A DNA stretch of 64,000 nucleotides. It comes from Bacteroidales bacterium UBA4295 (GTDB taxonomy: Bacteria > Bacteroidota > Bacteroidia > Bacteroidales > Paludibacteraceae). The notes beneath the pieces were generated by a model. That model searched no databases, was not told where the DNA came from, and saw only the letters and a program-made list of their open reading frames with translations. Positions 61,960-64,000 of this stretch are shown piece after piece (position 1 is the first letter of the stretch; each line of letters opens with the position of its first letter). The DNA lies in assembly GCA_002395805.1 (NCBI GenBank), contig DGVB01000012.1:1-64000 (forward strand), in the 5' to 3' direction. A program made the translations under genes and the position numbers.

Positions 61960-62155
61960 GAGAGTGATATGAACAGGGGAAAGCGGCATGTCTTCTGACT
62001 TGTCTCGTCCGTTAACGCCTTCTCGCCGACGCATCGGCAATGGCATGTTGGTTAAGGGACTGCGATTGAGACTTACAGCAGCGGGTCTGTACAGGATTTA
62101 CACCTGTTTCCATCTTAGCTTATGCGCGCATTTAAGCGCCATAAGAACCGTTTTC
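61960..62155 (-). ncRNA. Cobalamin riboswitch
   Basis: Minus strand, in order: ACGGTTCTTATGG (62151-62139), then GGAAACAGGTGTAAATCCTG, then ACAGACCCGCTGCTGTAAGT, and the B12 box AGTCAGAAGACATGCCGCTT (62000-61981). These are the conserved core blocks of the cobalamin class. About 130 bp separates the B12 box from the ATG of the giant protein; it contains a further hairpin (CATCGGC and GTCGGTG arms) that could serve the expression platform. It starts about 30 bp after the uridine phosphorylase stop, with no clear promoter between. The remaining sequence at 61828-61959 shows no gene. Confidence 0.93.
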
Positions 62156-62185
62156 CTTTTAGGGCATCCGTGTGGAGGTTCGGAA

Positions 62186-63061
62186 TTAGATTCTCTCAAG
62201 TACGGTGTGTACCAACTCTTTGATACGGGGTTTATAATCGGTGTTGGCAGCTTCGATCTTGCGCTGTGCGATGACACAGCAGACGGTCATAGCGCGGTGT
62301 CCCATATGCAGCGCCAGACCGGCGATACAGCTTCCCTCCATCTCGTAATTGGTGATACGCTGACCTTCATAGCGGAAGGCAGTGATCTTCTCGTTGATAT
62401 CCGGCACCGCCAGACCTACACGCAACACACGTCCCTGCGGACCGTAGAAACCGTTCGAAGCGATCGTGCAGCCGCGCATCATGTCGTCCCGCGCGATGCG
62501 GTCCACCAACTCCGGATTAGCCGATACCACATACGGCACCGCTGCTTTCTTAGGATAGCCTACGAAATCCACGAAGGCTTTCTCGAAACCCAGATCCACT
62601 ATCTTGTCGCGGTCCTCGTAGAAAGCGAGCACACCGTCGAAACCGATGCTCTTCTGGCTGACCAGGAATGTACCCAGAGGTATATCCTCCTGCATGCCGC
62701 CGCAGGTACCTACGCGCACGATGTCCAGGCTTCGTTTCTCCGCCTTCTCCGTGCGGGTAGCGAAATCGATATTCGCCAGCGCATCCATCTCGTTCATCAC
62801 GATATCGCAGTTATCGGTACCGATACCCGTCGAGATACACGAGATACGCTTGCCTTGGAATTTACCGGTGATGGTATGAAACTCGCGGCTCTGTACGTCG
62901 CATTCGATCGATCCTTCGTCGAAGAACGATGCTACCATATTTACTCGGTCCTGGTCACCGACCAAGATCACTTTGTCTGCCAAAAACTCAGGTTTGAGAT
63001 GCAGATGAAACGCAGAACCATCCGCATTGATGATTAACTGCGATGCAGGAAATGTTTTCAT
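62186..63061 (-). CDS. udp: Uridine phosphorylase-like nucleoside phosphorylase
   Basis: A 291-residue cytoplasmic enzyme of the PNP/UDP family, cleaving a nucleoside with phosphate to base and (deoxy)ribose-1-phosphate. The phosphate-binding GDQDRVNMVASFF, the IVRVGTCGGMQEDI block, and TNYEMEGSCIAGLALHMGH (ribose-binding Glu-Met-Glu) are present. The longer N-terminus is common in Bacteroidota uridine phosphorylases. Purine specificity cannot be fully excluded. The cobalamin riboswitch begins about 30 bp after its stop. Confidence 0.87.
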   Translation of the reverse strand: MKTFPASQLIINADGSAFHLHLKPEFLADKVILVGDQDRVNMVASFFDEGSIECDVQSREFHTITGKFQGKRISCISTGIGTDNCDIVMNEMDALANIDFATRTEKAEKRSLDIVRVGTCGGMQEDIPLGTFLVSQKSIGFDGVLAFYEDRDKIVDLGFEKAFVDFVGYPKKAAVPYVVSANPELVDRIARDDMMRGCTIASNGFYGPQGRVLRVGLAVPDINEKITAFRYEGQRITNYEMEGSCIAGLALHMGHRAMTVCCVIAQRKIEAANTDYKPRIKELVHTVLERI

Positions 63062-63091
63062 TGTATTGATAATTTGTTATTTCTTTATAAT

Positions 63092-63245
63092 GGGGTCCCC
63101 GAAAATCTCTGATTTTTGCGGGTGAAGAAGTGCTTCGGATAGCACTTCGAGTGTTGCAAGCAACACATAGAACCTCGGAGGCAATGGTCGCACTTGCCAA
63201 TTAGCGGAGCGGTTTGGCTCTTGCGATCCATTTGCCGAACGCGAC
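63092..63245 (+). repeat. Dispersed intergenic element, copy 2
   Basis: It shares the ordered blocks GGGGTCCCCGA, CGGAGGCA, TTAGCGGAGCGGT and TTGCCGAACGCGAC with the element at 1255-1368, in inverted orientation on the map. This copy contains two further hairpins absent from the other: GAAGTGCT/AGCACTTC and GTGTTGC/GCAACAC. Its last base is the first base of the DUF3467 stop codon on the other strand. It fills the gap between the DUF3467 and udp genes. Confidence 0.7.
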
Positions 63246-63553
63246 TATGCTTCCCCTCCGGTGAAGGTCAACGGCAGGGTACCGCCATGCGTCGGACCGC
63301 CTACCGGCTTGATCACGCCGAACTTCTGCTCGTACTGCGCGATGTTATTCTGCAGCGCACCTAAGATCTTCTTTGCCTGATCAGGCGTCACCACCACGCG
63401 CGACACCACATTAGCCTGCGGCATACCAGGCATGATCTGCGCGAAATCCAATACAAACTCCGTCGGAGTATGAGCTATCAGCGCCAAATTGGCAAATACG
63501 CCCTGCGCTTTGTCAGGGGTGATATTAATGTTCAATTGATTCTTTTCTGCCAT
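63245..63553 (-). CDS. DUF3467 domain-containing protein
   Basis: A 102-residue cytoplasmic protein of a small family widespread in Bacteroidota. Typical blocks are NINITPDKAQGVFANLALI, HTPTEFVLDFAQIMPGMPQA and VVVTPDQAKKILGALQNNI. Function unknown. In Bacteroidales it commonly lies downstream of rpoC, so the right flank of this window may lead to RNA polymerase genes (inference). Confidence 0.9.
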   Translation of the reverse strand: MAEKNQLNINITPDKAQGVFANLALIAHTPTEFVLDFAQIMPGMPQANVVSRVVVTPDQAKKILGALQNNIAQYEQKFGVIKPVGGPTHGGTLPLTFTGGEA

Positions 63554-63588
63554 ATTATTTCTGTTTTTAAAAGTTTACTGATTCGTTT

Positions 63589-63981
63589 TTACCATTTTGC
63601 ACCCTTGCGCTTCGGCACCGCTAACATCCACGCCGAGACGAGGGGAAGCGTGATATCAAACCATAGGATACTGAACATATTAAACCGCTTCATTCCCATC
63701 CGCCGAGCCGATGTATTAAGCACCGCGGTCTGTACAATCCATCGGATAAGGGAAAGCAGTATCGCTGCGCCGCAGAGGATAGCCGGCACAGCCTCTGTCA
63801 GCGACATGGACAAAGACAAACAGCTGACCGCCGAAGGAGCGTATAGCGCTATCATCGCTATCACCGCCGCGTAGAATACCCCGCGGATAAACGGCTCCAG
63901 CGATAACCGGAACTTGGTGCTCTCTTTATACGCCGGCGATACGGACAGATGACGCCGCTTCTGCTGCAGCCAGTTCTTCAT
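63589..63981 (-). CDS. Small membrane protein of unknown function
   Basis: A 130-residue protein with about four hydrophobic segments: GVFYAAVIAMIALYAPSAV, AVPAILCGAAILLSLI and ILWFDITLPLVSAWML among them, after a basic N-terminus (KNWLQQKRRHL). I do not recognise a family. The ATG at 63981 is the first visible start, but the frame is open to the window edge, so an earlier start cannot be excluded. It is 35 bp upstream of the DUF3467 gene on the same strand. Confidence 0.6.
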   Translation of the reverse strand: MKNWLQQKRRHLSVSPAYKESTKFRLSLEPFIRGVFYAAVIAMIALYAPSAVSCLSLSMSLTEAVPAILCGAAILLSLIRWIVQTAVLNTSARRMGMKRFNMFSILWFDITLPLVSAWMLAVPKRKGAKW

Positions 63982-64000
63982 CGTCTTTTTCGAGATCGAC

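Noticed and set aside
63926..64000. An open minus-strand frame at the right edge ending VDLEKDDEELAAAEAASS and then a few residues, possibly the acidic C-terminus of an upstream gene.
   Set aside because: Only 24 codons are visible and they overlap the start of the membrane gene by 56 bp, so it cannot be supported from this window.
1..64000. Search for insertion sequences, integrases, toxin-antitoxin or phage genes.
   Set aside because: No transposase, recombinase, toxin-antitoxin pair or phage structural gene was recognised on either strand.

Overview
The window is a chromosomal stretch from a member of the order Bacteroidales (phylum Bacteroidota). The support is a SusC/SusD pair, a hybrid two-component regulator, an Rnf operon, menaquinone and lipid A genes, Bacteroidota promoters (TTTG, 20 bp, then TAnnTTTG) in front of most operons, and short C-terminal tails resembling type IX secretion (T9SS) sorting signals on eight exported proteins. 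The tails and gene set suggest a gut or oral lineage near Prevotella or Paludibacteraceae; that placement is inference. No transposase, integrase, phage gene or CRISPR array was seen.

Layout. 1-10258 (-): an operon of secreted starch enzymes (three alpha-amylase-like GH13 enzymes, a fourth GH13 with an N-terminal E-set domain, and a non-catalytic protein sharing an N-terminal module with two of them), followed by two tandem deoxynucleoside kinases and the start of a membrane protein cut by the window edge. 10321-13322: trmO (-), tRNA-Phe, menA and rmlA (+). 13355-20488 (+): an orphan hybrid two-component sensor, two FKBP-like lipoproteins, glmM and lpxB. 20472-30955 (-): housekeeping genes (small membrane protein, surE, M16 peptidase, ftsH, rsfS, trxB, LolA-like protein, ftsK). 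31120-36264 (+): an RseC-like gene and rnfBCDGEA; RnfB lacks its ferredoxin domains. 36360-50606 (+): a fructan utilization locus with a membrane-anchored sensor-regulator, SusC, SusD, a SusE-position lipoprotein, two GH32 enzymes, a putative binding protein, a sugar permease and a fructokinase. 50607-54490 (-): a chimeric EPSP synthase/glycosyltransferase frame and an M49 dipeptidyl peptidase. 54643-62155 (-): a cobalamin riboswitch followed by a 2065-residue surface protein ending in a DUF4465-like domain and a 327-residue surface protein. 62186-64000 (-): uridine phosphorylase, a DUF3467 protein and a membrane protein.

How the genes fit together. The fructan locus reads as a complete pathway: surface GH32 and binding lipoproteins degrade and hold the polymer, SusCD imports oligosaccharides, periplasmic GH32 releases fructose, the permease imports it and the kinase phosphorylates it. 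Two nearly identical 55-56 bp palindromic operators sit exactly 7 bp upstream of the -33 boxes of both fructan promoters. The amylase operon has no SusCD; its products carry sorting-like tails and are probably secreted or surface-attached. The cobalamin-riboswitch operon has no BtuB, but both its proteins resemble types found in Bacteroides B12-uptake loci.

Three repeat families cut across the map: about 19 short arrays of degenerate 7-nt (once 8-nt) repeats, many in frame inside genes and several encoding signal-peptide cores; a roughly 35-bp G/C-rich palindromic element inserted in frame in at least six genes; and a roughly 115-155 bp intergenic element present at both ends of the window.
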